64,000 bases of DNA from Oscillospiraceae bacterium. GTDB taxonomy: Bacteria; Bacillota; Clostridia; Oscillospirales; Ruminococcaceae. The position numbers and the translations under genes were made by a program. The notes beneath the pieces were generated by a model that did no database searches, had not been told where the DNA came from, and saw only the letters and a list, made by a program, of their open reading frames with translations. Position 1 is the first letter of the stretch. Every line of letters begins with the position of its first letter. Of the stretch, positions 8,013 through 15,521 are shown piece by piece. The stretch lies in assembly GCA_022768545.1 (NCBI GenBank), contig JALELV010000022.1, positions 1 to 64,000 of the forward strand, written 5' to 3'.

Positions 8013-8933
8013 ATGCAGAAGATCAAACGGAGCGCCTATCGGGAAGGGCGCGGAAAGAGCAGCGGGGGACTGATCGTTTTTATGATGCTCCTGTTGATCG
8101 TAGCCCTGGCTTTCGGTGGGGCATATTTATGGCAAAGCTATGAGGATAGCCGTGCGGAGCGGCCGTCAAAAAGCACCTCGGAGCCGCCGGAGAGCGTTTC
8201 GGGGCCGGAAGAAAGCGAAAACCCGGAGCAGTCGGAGCAAAGCACGTCCGAAACGCAGCCGTCCGGATCCTCCTCGGAAGAGAGCTCCGAACAGCAGGTT
8301 TCTTCCGCCGTTGCCTTTGGCCAGGCGGTTCCGGAATCCACCCGGGTGAACAGCGACTATTTTGACGACGCCCTCTTTGTGGGAGACTCGGTTACCGACG
8401 GTATCCAGGCCTATGCCATCATGAAAAACACCACGGTGATTGCCCATACCGGCATCAACCCGGAGACGATCCTGACCAAGGAGGTCATCCGCACCGACAG
8501 CGGGGATACCATTACAATGCCGGAGGCTATGGCACAGCACCCGGAAGCCAAAAAGATTTATATCATGCTGGGAGCTAACGGGATCGCCTGGATCGGGAAA
8601 GACTCCTTCATTGAACATTACGGTGAGTTTATCGACCTGGTCAAGGAGCAGCATCCGGACGCGTTGATCTATATTCAGTCCATCCTGCCGGTGACCAAAA
8701 CCAAACAGGACGGAGACGATCGCTACGCCAACAGCAAGATCGACGACTACAACACTGCCATCCGGAAGCTGACCAAGGAAAAAGAGGTTTACTACCTCGA
8801 CGTGGCGGAGGCCTTCAAGGACGAGGATGGGAACCTCCCGGAGGAGGCCAGCCCGGTGGATGGGATGCATTTTGGCCCCAAGTATTACGAGAAATGGTTT
8901 GAATATTTAAAGGTCCACACGGTGGAGCCCTGA
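8013..8933 (+). CDS. Membrane-anchored SGNH/GDSL-type hydrolase
   Basis: The 306-residue protein has one N-terminal membrane helix (about residues 15-37), a Ser/Glu/Pro-rich linker (to about 110) and an extracellular SGNH domain. The catalytic serine is in FVGDSVTDG (S126), the third block is LGANG, and the D/H pair is DGMHF (D283, H286). Such proteins often remove O-acyl groups from cell-wall or surface glycans. The start at 8013 was chosen for the AGGAAAGAG about ten bases upstream; an in-frame ATG at 7953 has no ribosome site. A TATAAT at 7834-7839 may be its promoter. The DUF4358 lipoprotein gene follows. Confidence 0.83.
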   Translation: MQKIKRSAYREGRGKSSGGLIVFMMLLLIVALAFGGAYLWQSYEDSRAERPSKSTSEPPESVSGPEESENPEQSEQSTSETQPSGSSSEESSEQQVSSAVAFGQAVPESTRVNSDYFDDALFVGDSVTDGIQAYAIMKNTTVIAHTGINPETILTKEVIRTDSGDTITMPEAMAQHPEAKKIYIMLGANGIAWIGKDSFIEHYGEFIDLVKEQHPDALIYIQSILPVTKTKQDGDDRYANSKIDDYNTAIRKLTKEKEVYYLDVAEAFKDEDGNLPEEASPVDGMHFGPKYYEKWFEYLKVHTVEP

Positions 8934-8990
8934 GAGGTGCCCTTTTGAGGGATCGTGACAAAAAACAAAACAGAACAGGAGGACGATGTG

Positions 8991-9455
8991 ATGAAAACGA
9001 GGATCTTGGCGGTATGGATGACGATTTGCTGTGCGGCGGCCCTGCTTGCCGGCTGCGGAGACGCCCAGGCGGCAGACGCGGGAAAGGTGGCAGATGAGCT
9101 CAAAACCTCCCTTGTTTTTCAGGACGACATGATGGAGATCGAAAAGGATGTGCTGGAAAACTACTACCGCGTCACCGATGAGGAGATCGAGGACTTTAAA
9201 GTGTACAAGAGCGCTTCCGGGGCCACTGCCGAGGAGATCGCGGTGTTCACGGCAAAAAGCGGAAAGACTGAAGCCGTCAAAAACGCTGTGGAGATGCGGG
9301 TGGAGGACCTGGGCCTTTCCTTTGAGGACTATGTGCCGGAGGAGATGGTCAAGATCAACAACGCGGTCATCGTCACCCGGGGCAGCACGGTGGCGCTGGT
9401 GGTGGCAGATGACAGCGACGGGGCGAAAAGCCTGCTGGATGACCTGCTGAAATAA
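8991..9455 (+). CDS. DUF4358 domain lipoprotein
   Basis: The 154-residue protein has a lipoprotein signal peptide with lipobox LLAGC (C22). The remainder is a DUF4358 domain, a small secreted Firmicutes domain of unknown function. The ATG at 8991 has AGGAGG eight bases upstream, better placed than the earlier GTG codons. It lies between an SGNH hydrolase and a small membrane protein on the same strand. In other genomes DUF4358 proteins often sit near SGNH or acyltransferase genes, which suggests a surface-modification role, but the function is not established. Confidence 0.82.
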   Translation: MKTRILAVWMTICCAAALLAGCGDAQAADAGKVADELKTSLVFQDDMMEIEKDVLENYYRVTDEEIEDFKVYKSASGATAEEIAVFTAKSGKTEAVKNAVEMRVEDLGLSFEDYVPEEMVKINNAVIVTRGSTVALVVADDSDGAKSLLDDLLK

Positions 9456-9473
9456 AACCGAGGAGGCGTATCT

Positions 9474-9827
9474 GTGGTCGTAGAATGCTGGGCGATCGTA
9501 ATTATCATTGCGGTCATGGCCTATATTATGGCGCGCAAAGGCCGCGTCGGCGCCGCGGTGGCTACCCTTCCGCTGGTTCTTGTGCCTTTTTGCCACATCA
9601 TTGCCCCGTTTTTGGCGGGGACGCTGGACTCCTGGTTCCAGAGCCTCAGCTATAATCTGTTCTACGCCGGTGTGATGACGACCGGGCTTGTGGTGTCCTG
9701 TGTGCTTTACGGCATGCTGGCGGGCAATATGGGCAAAAAGAAATCCCGTCGTGCGTATGTGCTGCTGTGCAGCGGGTTCAGCGCCATTTTAACGCTTGTA
9801 CTGCTCAACCACACCATCCATTTATAA
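9474..9827 (+). CDS. Small integral membrane protein, unknown function
   Basis: The 117-residue protein begins with GTG preceded by GAGGAGG. It has four likely transmembrane segments (about residues 4-19, 26-48, 60-82 and 96-113) and a short basic loop GKKKSRR before the last. I do not recognise a family. It is 18 bases downstream of the DUF4358 gene and is followed by a terminator, so it is the last gene of the SGNH-DUF4358 unit and may be functionally linked to it. Confidence 0.7.
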   Translation: MVVECWAIVIIIAVMAYIMARKGRVGAAVATLPLVLVPFCHIIAPFLAGTLDSWFQSLSYNLFYAGVMTTGLVVSCVLYGMLAGNMGKKKSRRAYVLLCSGFSAILTLVLLNHTIHL

Positions 9828-9854
9828 TGCGGGGCTCCGGTGGGGCCCCGGAGG

Positions 9855-9882
9855 GGCTGCCGGTTTTCCGGCGGCCTTTTTT
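9855..9882 (+). terminator. Intrinsic terminator
   Basis: A 9-bp stem with one G-T wobble (9855-9863 with 9868-9876), a TTTT loop and a six-T tail. It ends the SGNH-DUF4358-membrane protein unit. Confidence 0.85.
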
Positions 9883-9899
9883 AGAAAGGGGGAGACTGA

Positions 9900-10574
9900 A
9901 TGAAGATCCCAAAGGGGGCTATCTTTGACCTGGATGGCACGCTGCTCGATTCCATGGGCGTATGGCGGGAGATCGATGTGGAATTTTTGGCTCGGAGGGG
10001 CTTTTCGGTGCCGGATGACTATATCCGGGCCATCACGGCCATGCACTATCAGGCGGCGGCGGAATACACCATACAGCGCTTTGGCCTGCGGGAGCGGCCG
10101 GAGGACGTGGTGGCGGAGTGGAACCATATGGCGGAGGAGATCTACGCCCGGCATGTTTTCCTCAAGCCCTTTGCGAGGGAATATTTGGAGCTTTTAAAAA
10201 GCAGCGGCACCCGCATTGCGGCCGCCACCGCTTCCGCGGAGGGGCTGTACCTGCCCGCCCTGCAAAACAACGGTGCCCAGGGGTATTTCGACGCCTTTAC
10301 CACAGTGACGGAAGTCTCCCGGGGAAAGGGCTTCCCCGATATTTACCTTTTGACGGCCCGAAAGCTGGGCCTTGCCCCGGAGGACTGCGTGGTGTATGAG
10401 GACATTTTGGCGGGGGTGCGCGGCGCCAAGGCGGGCGGCTTTTTTGCCTGCGGGGTGTATGACCGCCATTCGGCCTATGAGTGGGAGGAGATCCGGCGTC
10501 TGGCGGACCGGAGCATCACCGGCTGGCAGGAGCTTTTGGGGGAGAGCCTCCGGAAAGGGGAAAAGGATACATGA
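9900..10574 (+). CDS. HAD-superfamily hydrolase, beta-phosphoglucomutase-like
   Basis: The 224-residue protein contains the HAD motif I DLDGTLLDS (D10, D12), motif II around AAATAS, and motif III/IV GFPDIYLLTARKLG...VVYED. A helical cap lies between motifs I and II, as in the beta-PGM/phosphatase subfamily. It probably dephosphorylates a small metabolite; the substrate cannot be read from sequence. The start has a GGGGGAG ribosome site. Its stop overlaps the ATG of the following M20 peptidase gene, implying co-translation. Confidence 0.85.
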   Translation: MKIPKGAIFDLDGTLLDSMGVWREIDVEFLARRGFSVPDDYIRAITAMHYQAAAEYTIQRFGLRERPEDVVAEWNHMAEEIYARHVFLKPFAREYLELLKSSGTRIAAATASAEGLYLPALQNNGAQGYFDAFTTVTEVSRGKGFPDIYLLTARKLGLAPEDCVVYEDILAGVRGAKAGGFFACGVYDRHSAYEWEEIRRLADRSITGWQELLGESLRKGEKDT

Positions 10575-12250
10575 TAGAAGCGGACAAAATTTTGCAGGGG
10601 ATCGACAGGGAGATCCGGGATATTCTCTACCCCTACGTGGCCACGGGCAGTATTTCCAATACGGCGGCGGAGCAAAACGCGGGAACGTTTTTGATGGAGC
10701 TGTTTTCCGGCGTCCCCTATTTTAAGGAGCACCCGGAGCTGTACGGCCTGAGGAGGATCCCGGGTGACCCTCACGGCCGCAGCGCCTTTTGGGCCATGCG
10801 GCGGGGACGGGGGGACCGTACCGTGGTGCTGGTGCACCACAGCGATGTGGTAAGCGTGGAGGATTATAAGCACCTGAAGCAGTGGGCGTTTGAACCGGAC
10901 CGCCTGCGGGAGGAGATGCTCCCCCTGGCGCAGATATTTCCGGAGGACGCCCGGAAGGACCTGGAGAGCGGGGAGTTTCTGTTCGGCCGCGGGTGTACCG
11001 ATATGAAGGGCGGCGGCTCCGTTCAGATCGCCCTGCTTTTGCGCTACGCCGCGCAGGAGGAGTTTGAGGGCAACGTGATCCTGCTGGCAGTGCCGGACGA
11101 AGAAAACCTCTCCGCGGGGATGCTCACCGCCGTGGAACTGCTGCGGGAGCTGAAGGAGCGCTGGGGCCTGAACTACCAAATGATGATCAACTCCGAGCCC
11201 CATCAGCGCAGAAGCCCGGACAAGGGGATGCTGTCCCTGGGTTCGGTGGGCAAAGTGCTGGTGTCCGTCTACGTCCGCGGCTTTCTGGCCCATGCGGGCA
11301 CGGTGTTCAAGGGGCTCAACCCCGTGAGCCTTTTAAGCCGGATCGTGGAAAAGACGGAGCTGAATATGGATTTTTCCGACCATGTGGGAACCGAATGTGC
11401 GCCGCCGCCCACCTGGCTGCAGATGTCTGACGGCAAGACAGGGTACGATGTCTCCCTGCCGCTGAACGCCTTTGGGCTGCTCAGCGTGCTCACCTACCGC
11501 AGCGGCCCCCAGGAGGTGCTGGACAGGGTCAGGATGCTCTCCGGGGAGGCCTTTGCGGAACTTATCGGAGACATGAACCGAAGCTACCGCAGGTTTGCAG
11601 AGATTACCGGGGAAAAGGAAAACGCTCTGCCCTGGGCCCCGGCGGTAGTCACCGTCCAGGAGCTATACCGGGAGGCCGAGGCTGCTTTCGGCAAGGAGTT
11701 TACCGACGATTATGCCGCTACCCTGCAGAAAGCTGCGGAACAGCTGCGGAGGGGAGAGATCACCTCCGCCCAGGCGCAGCTGCAGCTGATCGAACGCATC
11801 TATGTCTATATAGACGATCTTTCCCCCCGGGTGGTGCTGGGGCTCTGCTCCCCCTACTACCCCAACGTCTCCAGCCTGGACTGGAACGGGGAAGCGGAGG
11901 AGATGGCCGAAACCCTGCGGAAGTTTTCAAGTGAGACCTTCGGGCAGGACTATGAGACGGAGTATTTCTTTACCGGTATCTCCGATTTGAGCTACAGCGC
12001 CCTTAAGGACGGCGCCGGGGTGAGGCGGGTGCTGGAGGACGAAATGCTGCTCTTCGGCAGCGGATACCGGATCCCCCTGGAGGATATCGAGGCGGTTTCC
12101 ATGCCCTGCATCAATATCGGACCCTGGGGGAAAGATCTGCACCGCGCCACGGAGCGGGTTTGGAAGGAGGACCTCTATCGCAGGACTCCGGCTCTTTTAA
12201 ACCACGCTGTTCAAACGCTGCTGCGCAGGGAACCAGAGCATGATAGTTGA
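10571..12250 (+). CDS. M20 family peptidase, RocB-like
   Basis: The 559-residue protein matches the long RocB branch of M20 metallopeptidases in length and motifs. These are VLVHHSDVV, FGRGCTDMKGGG with the metal-binding D, DEENLSAGM with the catalytic/metal glutamates, SEPHQ, and GPWGKDLHRATERV near the C-terminus. RocB proteins are linked to arginine/peptide use in Bacillus but the exact reaction is not settled. The start is the ATG overlapping the HAD gene stop (ATGA). The two genes form an operon that ends before the adhE promoter. Confidence 0.85.
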   Translation: MIEADKILQGIDREIRDILYPYVATGSISNTAAEQNAGTFLMELFSGVPYFKEHPELYGLRRIPGDPHGRSAFWAMRRGRGDRTVVLVHHSDVVSVEDYKHLKQWAFEPDRLREEMLPLAQIFPEDARKDLESGEFLFGRGCTDMKGGGSVQIALLLRYAAQEEFEGNVILLAVPDEENLSAGMLTAVELLRELKERWGLNYQMMINSEPHQRRSPDKGMLSLGSVGKVLVSVYVRGFLAHAGTVFKGLNPVSLLSRIVEKTELNMDFSDHVGTECAPPPTWLQMSDGKTGYDVSLPLNAFGLLSVLTYRSGPQEVLDRVRMLSGEAFAELIGDMNRSYRRFAEITGEKENALPWAPAVVTVQELYREAEAAFGKEFTDDYAATLQKAAEQLRRGEITSAQAQLQLIERIYVYIDDLSPRVVLGLCSPYYPNVSSLDWNGEAEEMAETLRKFSSETFGQDYETEYFFTGISDLSYSALKDGAGVRRVLEDEMLLFGSGYRIPLEDIEAVSMPCINIGPWGKDLHRATERVWKEDLYRRTPALLNHAVQTLLRREPEHDS

Positions 12251-12322
12251 TTTTGCCAAAAAATAGCTTCGGAAAGGAGCGCTATTCTCCATAAAGTTTG
12301 ACAAAAATTTATCAAATAAAGC

Positions 12323-12351
12323 TTGACTTTGACAGTCATATTCCATATAAT
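12323..12351 (+). promoter_or_regulatory. adhE promoter
   Basis: TTGACT (12323-12328), a 17-base spacer and TATAAT (12346-12351), almost consensus. A Rex-type operator begins two bases after the -10, so a bound repressor would cover the start site. Confidence 0.9.
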
Positions 12352-12352
12352 A

Positions 12353-12370
12353 TTGTTAGAAAATTAACAA
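12353..12370 (+). promoter_or_regulatory. Rex-type redox operator at adhE
   Basis: TTGTTAGAAAATTAACAA is an 18-bp inverted repeat with TTGTTA and TAACAA arms, close to the clostridial Rex box. Rex represses fermentation genes when NADH is low and releases at high NADH/NAD+. Its position at the adhE start site fits this. No rex gene is in this window. Confidence 0.87.
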
Positions 12371-12408
12371 GCACAATGCCCCACAAACAATTTTGGGAGG
12401 TAATGAAT

Positions 12409-15024
12409 ATGGCAGAGAAAGCAAAGAAAGCACCCGCAGAGAGTTCCGTGGACGTTTCCGCCATGATCGACACACTGGTTGGCAAAGCGCAGAAAGCACT
12501 GGCCAAGTTTATGGAGATGGACCAGGAGACGGTGGACAGTATCGTCCACGAGATGTCCCTGGCCGGTCTGGATGCCCACGAGAAACTGGCCAAAATGGCA
12601 GTGGACGAGACCGGGCGGGGCGTCTACGAGGATAAAGTGATCAAAAATATGTTTGCCACCGAGTACATCTGGCACAGCATCAAGCACCAGCAGACGGTGG
12701 GCGTAGTGGACGAAAACGAGATGGAAGGCTATGTGGAAGTTGCGGAGCCGGTGGGCGTGATCTGCGGCGTCACCCCTACCACCAACCCAACCTCCACCAC
12801 TCTGTTTAAAAGCATCATCGCCATGAAGACCCGCAACCCCATCATCTTCGGGTTCCATCCTTCCGCGCAGAAGTGCTCCGCCGAAGCGGCGCGCATCGTC
12901 TATGAGGCGGCCCGGAAGGCGGGCGCCCCCGAGGACTGCATCCAGTGGATCGATACCCCCTCCGTGGAGGCCACCAATACCCTGATGCGCCACCCCGACG
13001 TGGCTACCATCCTGGCCACCGGCGGCCCCGGCATGGTGAAAGCGGCTTATTCCGCCGGAAAGCCCGCCCTGGGTGTGGGCCCCGGCAACGTTCCCTGCTA
13101 CATTGAAAAGACCTGCGACCTCAAACAGGCCTGCACCGATCTGATGATGTCCAAGACCTTCGACAACGGCATGATCTGCGCCTCCGAGCAGGCGGCCATC
13201 GTGGATCAGGAGATCAAGGATGAATTTGAAAAGATCATGAAGGCGAACAACTGCTACTTCCTGAACAAGGAGGAGACCGAAAAGCTGACCGCCTTCGCCA
13301 TGAACGCGGAAAAACAGGCGGTCAACCCCGTCATCGTGGGTAAATCCGCCAACTGGATCGCCGAGCAGGCGGGCCTCAAGGTGCCGGAAAAAACCAAGAT
13401 CCTGCTGGCGCCTCTGCCGGAGCCCAGCGAGAAATATCTTCTCTCCCGCGAGAAGCTCAGCCCCATCCTGGCCTACTTTGTGGCAAAGGACACCGAGGAG
13501 GGCTTCCGCTTTGCAAACAAGATGCTGGAGCTGGGCGGCCTGGGGCATTCCGCGGTCATCCACACCGGCAACAATGACCTGGCCGAGCGCTACGGGCAGG
13601 AGATGAAGGTGGGACGCATCATCGTCAACTCCCCCTCCTCCCAGGGTGCCATCGGCGATATCTACAACACCAACACGCCTTCTCTCACCCTGGGCTGCGG
13701 CTCCTATGGCGGAAACTCTGTTTCCCAGAACGTCTCCACGGTCAACCTGGTGAACAAAAAGCGCATTGCCAAGAGGAGAGTCAATATGCAGTGGTTCAAG
13801 ATCCCCCCGAAGATCTACTTTGAGGAGGACTCCATCCAATACCTGGAGAAGATGCCCGATATCAGCAGGGCCTTCATCGTTACCGACCCCATGATGGTGA
13901 AGCTGGGCAACATCGACAAGATCCTCTATTACCTCCGCAAACGCACCGAGTACTGCCACAGCGAAATCTATGCCGACGTGGAGCCGGACCCCTCCGTGGA
14001 GTGCATCATGAAGGGTGTGGCGGCCATGAACGCCTTCCAGCCCGATGTGATCATCGCCGTGGGCGGCGGCAGCGCCATCGATGCCGCCAAGGGGATGTGG
14101 CTGTTCTATGAGCACCCCGACACCTCTTTTGACGGCCTGCGGCTGCGGTTTTTGGATATCCGCAAGCGTACCTTCCAGTTCCCGAAGCTGGGCAAAAAGA
14201 CGCAGCTCGTGGCGATTCCCACCACCTCCGGCACCGGCTCCGAGGTGACCAGCTTCTCGGTAATCACCGACAAGGCAAACGGCAACATCAAGTACCCCCT
14301 GGCCGACTACGAACTCACCCCGGATGTGGCGATCATCGACCCGCAGTTCTGCATGTCCATGCCCAAATCCATCACCGCCGATACCGGCCTGGATGTTCTG
14401 ACCCATGCGCTGGAGGCCTATGTCTCCGTTATGGCGTCGGATTACACCGACGGCCTGGCCATCAAGGCCATCGAGCTGGTGTTCGACTATCTGAGAAGGG
14501 CTTATCGCAACGGCTCTGAGGACAAGGAGGCCCGCGAGAAGATGCACAACGCCTCCGCCATCGCCGGCATGGCTTTTACCAACGCCTTCCTGGGCCTCAA
14601 CCATTCCATGGCCCATAAGCTGGGAGGGGAATACCACATTCCCCACGGCCGCGCCAACGCCATCCTGCTGCCCTATGTCATCGCCTACAACGCCCAGAAG
14701 CCCACGAAATTTGCAGCCTTCCCCAAATACAAGGAGTTTGTGGCCGACCAAAAATATGCGAAGATAGCCCGCTACCTGGGCTTGCCCGCCCGCACCACCG
14801 AGGAGGGCGTGGCGTCCCTGATCCAGGCGGTGCGCGACCTGATGCGCGACCTGGAGCGCCCCATGAGCATTCGGGAGTGCGGCGTGGACGAAGCCCTTTG
14901 GAAGAGCCGGGTGGAGGAGCTCTCTTACCGCGCCTTTGAGGACCAGTGCACCACGGCAAACCCCCGCTACCCCCTGGTCAGCGAGATCGAAGAGATCTAC
15001 AACAAAGCTTATTTCGGAGAATAA
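12409..15024 (+). CDS. adhE: Bifunctional acetaldehyde-CoA/alcohol dehydrogenase
   Basis: The 871-residue protein has the usual AdhE two-domain layout. The N-terminal CoA-acylating aldehyde dehydrogenase (about residues 20-450) carries the catalytic cysteine in GMICASEQ (C257). The C-terminal iron-dependent alcohol dehydrogenase (about 465-871) has GGGSAID and the metal-binding His cluster in LNHSMAHKLGGEYHIPHG. It converts acetyl-CoA to ethanol, regenerating two NAD+. The ATG at 12409 is preferred over 12403 because GGGAGG then sits nine bases upstream. It is a single-gene unit with its own promoter and Rex box. Confidence 0.96.
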   Translation: MAEKAKKAPAESSVDVSAMIDTLVGKAQKALAKFMEMDQETVDSIVHEMSLAGLDAHEKLAKMAVDETGRGVYEDKVIKNMFATEYIWHSIKHQQTVGVVDENEMEGYVEVAEPVGVICGVTPTTNPTSTTLFKSIIAMKTRNPIIFGFHPSAQKCSAEAARIVYEAARKAGAPEDCIQWIDTPSVEATNTLMRHPDVATILATGGPGMVKAAYSAGKPALGVGPGNVPCYIEKTCDLKQACTDLMMSKTFDNGMICASEQAAIVDQEIKDEFEKIMKANNCYFLNKEETEKLTAFAMNAEKQAVNPVIVGKSANWIAEQAGLKVPEKTKILLAPLPEPSEKYLLSREKLSPILAYFVAKDTEEGFRFANKMLELGGLGHSAVIHTGNNDLAERYGQEMKVGRIIVNSPSSQGAIGDIYNTNTPSLTLGCGSYGGNSVSQNVSTVNLVNKKRIAKRRVNMQWFKIPPKIYFEEDSIQYLEKMPDISRAFIVTDPMMVKLGNIDKILYYLRKRTEYCHSEIYADVEPDPSVECIMKGVAAMNAFQPDVIIAVGGGSAIDAAKGMWLFYEHPDTSFDGLRLRFLDIRKRTFQFPKLGKKTQLVAIPTTSGTGSEVTSFSVITDKANGNIKYPLADYELTPDVAIIDPQFCMSMPKSITADTGLDVLTHALEAYVSVMASDYTDGLAIKAIELVFDYLRRAYRNGSEDKEAREKMHNASAIAGMAFTNAFLGLNHSMAHKLGGEYHIPHGRANAILLPYVIAYNAQKPTKFAAFPKYKEFVADQKYAKIARYLGLPARTTEEGVASLIQAVRDLMRDLERPMSIRECGVDEALWKSRVEELSYRAFEDQCTTANPRYPLVSEIEEIYNKAYFGE

Positions 15025-15063
15025 GCCCTTCCGGCTTAGCTTCATCATTTGGTTTATTGGGTA

Positions 15064-15098
15064 CCAAAGGCCCGCGGATATTTTCCGCGGGCCTTTGG
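15064..15098 (+). terminator. Hairpin after adhE, no T-tract
   Basis: A 15-bp perfect stem (CCAAAGGCCCGCGGA, 15064-15078, with 15084-15098) around a TATTT loop. No T-run follows directly, so termination may be inefficient or rely on the T-rich 3' arm. Confidence 0.6.
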
Positions 15099-15160
15099 CG
15101 TTCCGGCTGTTTTTAAAAGGAATAGGCTTTGAAAAACAAAGTGATTTATTAAATAAAATA

Positions 15161-15196
15161 TATATCCGCATTATTTGGCAATAATCGGCGGATATA
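15161..15196. repeat. AT-rich bulged hairpin upstream of the lysine leader
   Basis: TATATCCGC (15161-15169) pairs with GCGGATATA (15188-15196). The inner arms ATTATT and AATAAT also pair, leaving a TGGC loop and a 2-nt bulge. It lies about 25 bases before the riboswitch promoter. It could be a protein-binding site or a remnant terminator. Confidence 0.4.
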
Positions 15197-15220
15197 ACTT
15201 AATAAAATAAAGAAAATCTC

Positions 15221-15248
15221 TTGACTTTTGTGTAGGGGAAACTATAAT
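15221..15248 (+). promoter_or_regulatory. Promoter of the lysine riboswitch leader
   Basis: TTGACT (15221-15226), a 16-base spacer and TATAAT (15243-15248). Transcription would start about 15 bases before the aptamer. Confidence 0.85.
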
Positions 15249-15269
15249 GGGGGTGTCAAATGAATACAG

Positions 15270-15435
15270 TATGATAGAGGCGCGGCTGTCAGGAGTAGGC
15301 TTTCTCAGAGAGACAGGCATCGCAAAAGCCCAAAGGGGCTGCCGCCGAAGCGCCAAAGAAGTGCCTGCTTTTTTGGTTGCTGGTTCGTCGGATAAGATCC
15401 GCCGGACTGTCACAGAAATGTGGAGTGCTGTCACA
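15270..15435 (+). ncRNA. Lysine riboswitch (L box)
   Basis: The leader carries the conserved L-box blocks in order: ATAGAGGCGCG, TCAGGAGTA, AAAGGGGCTGCCGCCGAAGC, and the 3' block GGAGTGCTGTCA. The 5' TGATAG (15272-15277) pairs with CTGTCA (15428-15433) to form P1. A strong terminator follows at 15465, so lysine binding should stop transcription of the downstream transporter. The identification rests on motif order and P1 pairing seen by eye. Confidence 0.9.
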
Positions 15436-15464
15436 CGACGGGGCGGAGCAAAAGCTCCTCCGGC

Positions 15465-15506
15465 TTGTCATGATCAGTATCTGCTGTATCATGACAATTT
15501 TTTTTT
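15465..15506 (+). terminator. Riboswitch-controlled terminator
   Basis: TTGTCATGAT (15465-15474) pairs with ATCATGACAA (15488-15497) and is followed by nine T residues. It lies between the lysine aptamer and the transporter's ribosome site and is the expected OFF-state element. Confidence 0.9.
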
Positions 15507-15521
15507 GAGGAGTTTTGCGAA

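Noticed and set aside
12364-15171. A 935-codon open frame antisense to adhE
   Set aside because: It lies opposite a clearly conserved enzyme, has no family motif, and is rich in His/Gly/Gln/Val, as expected for the antisense of GC-rich coding DNA.
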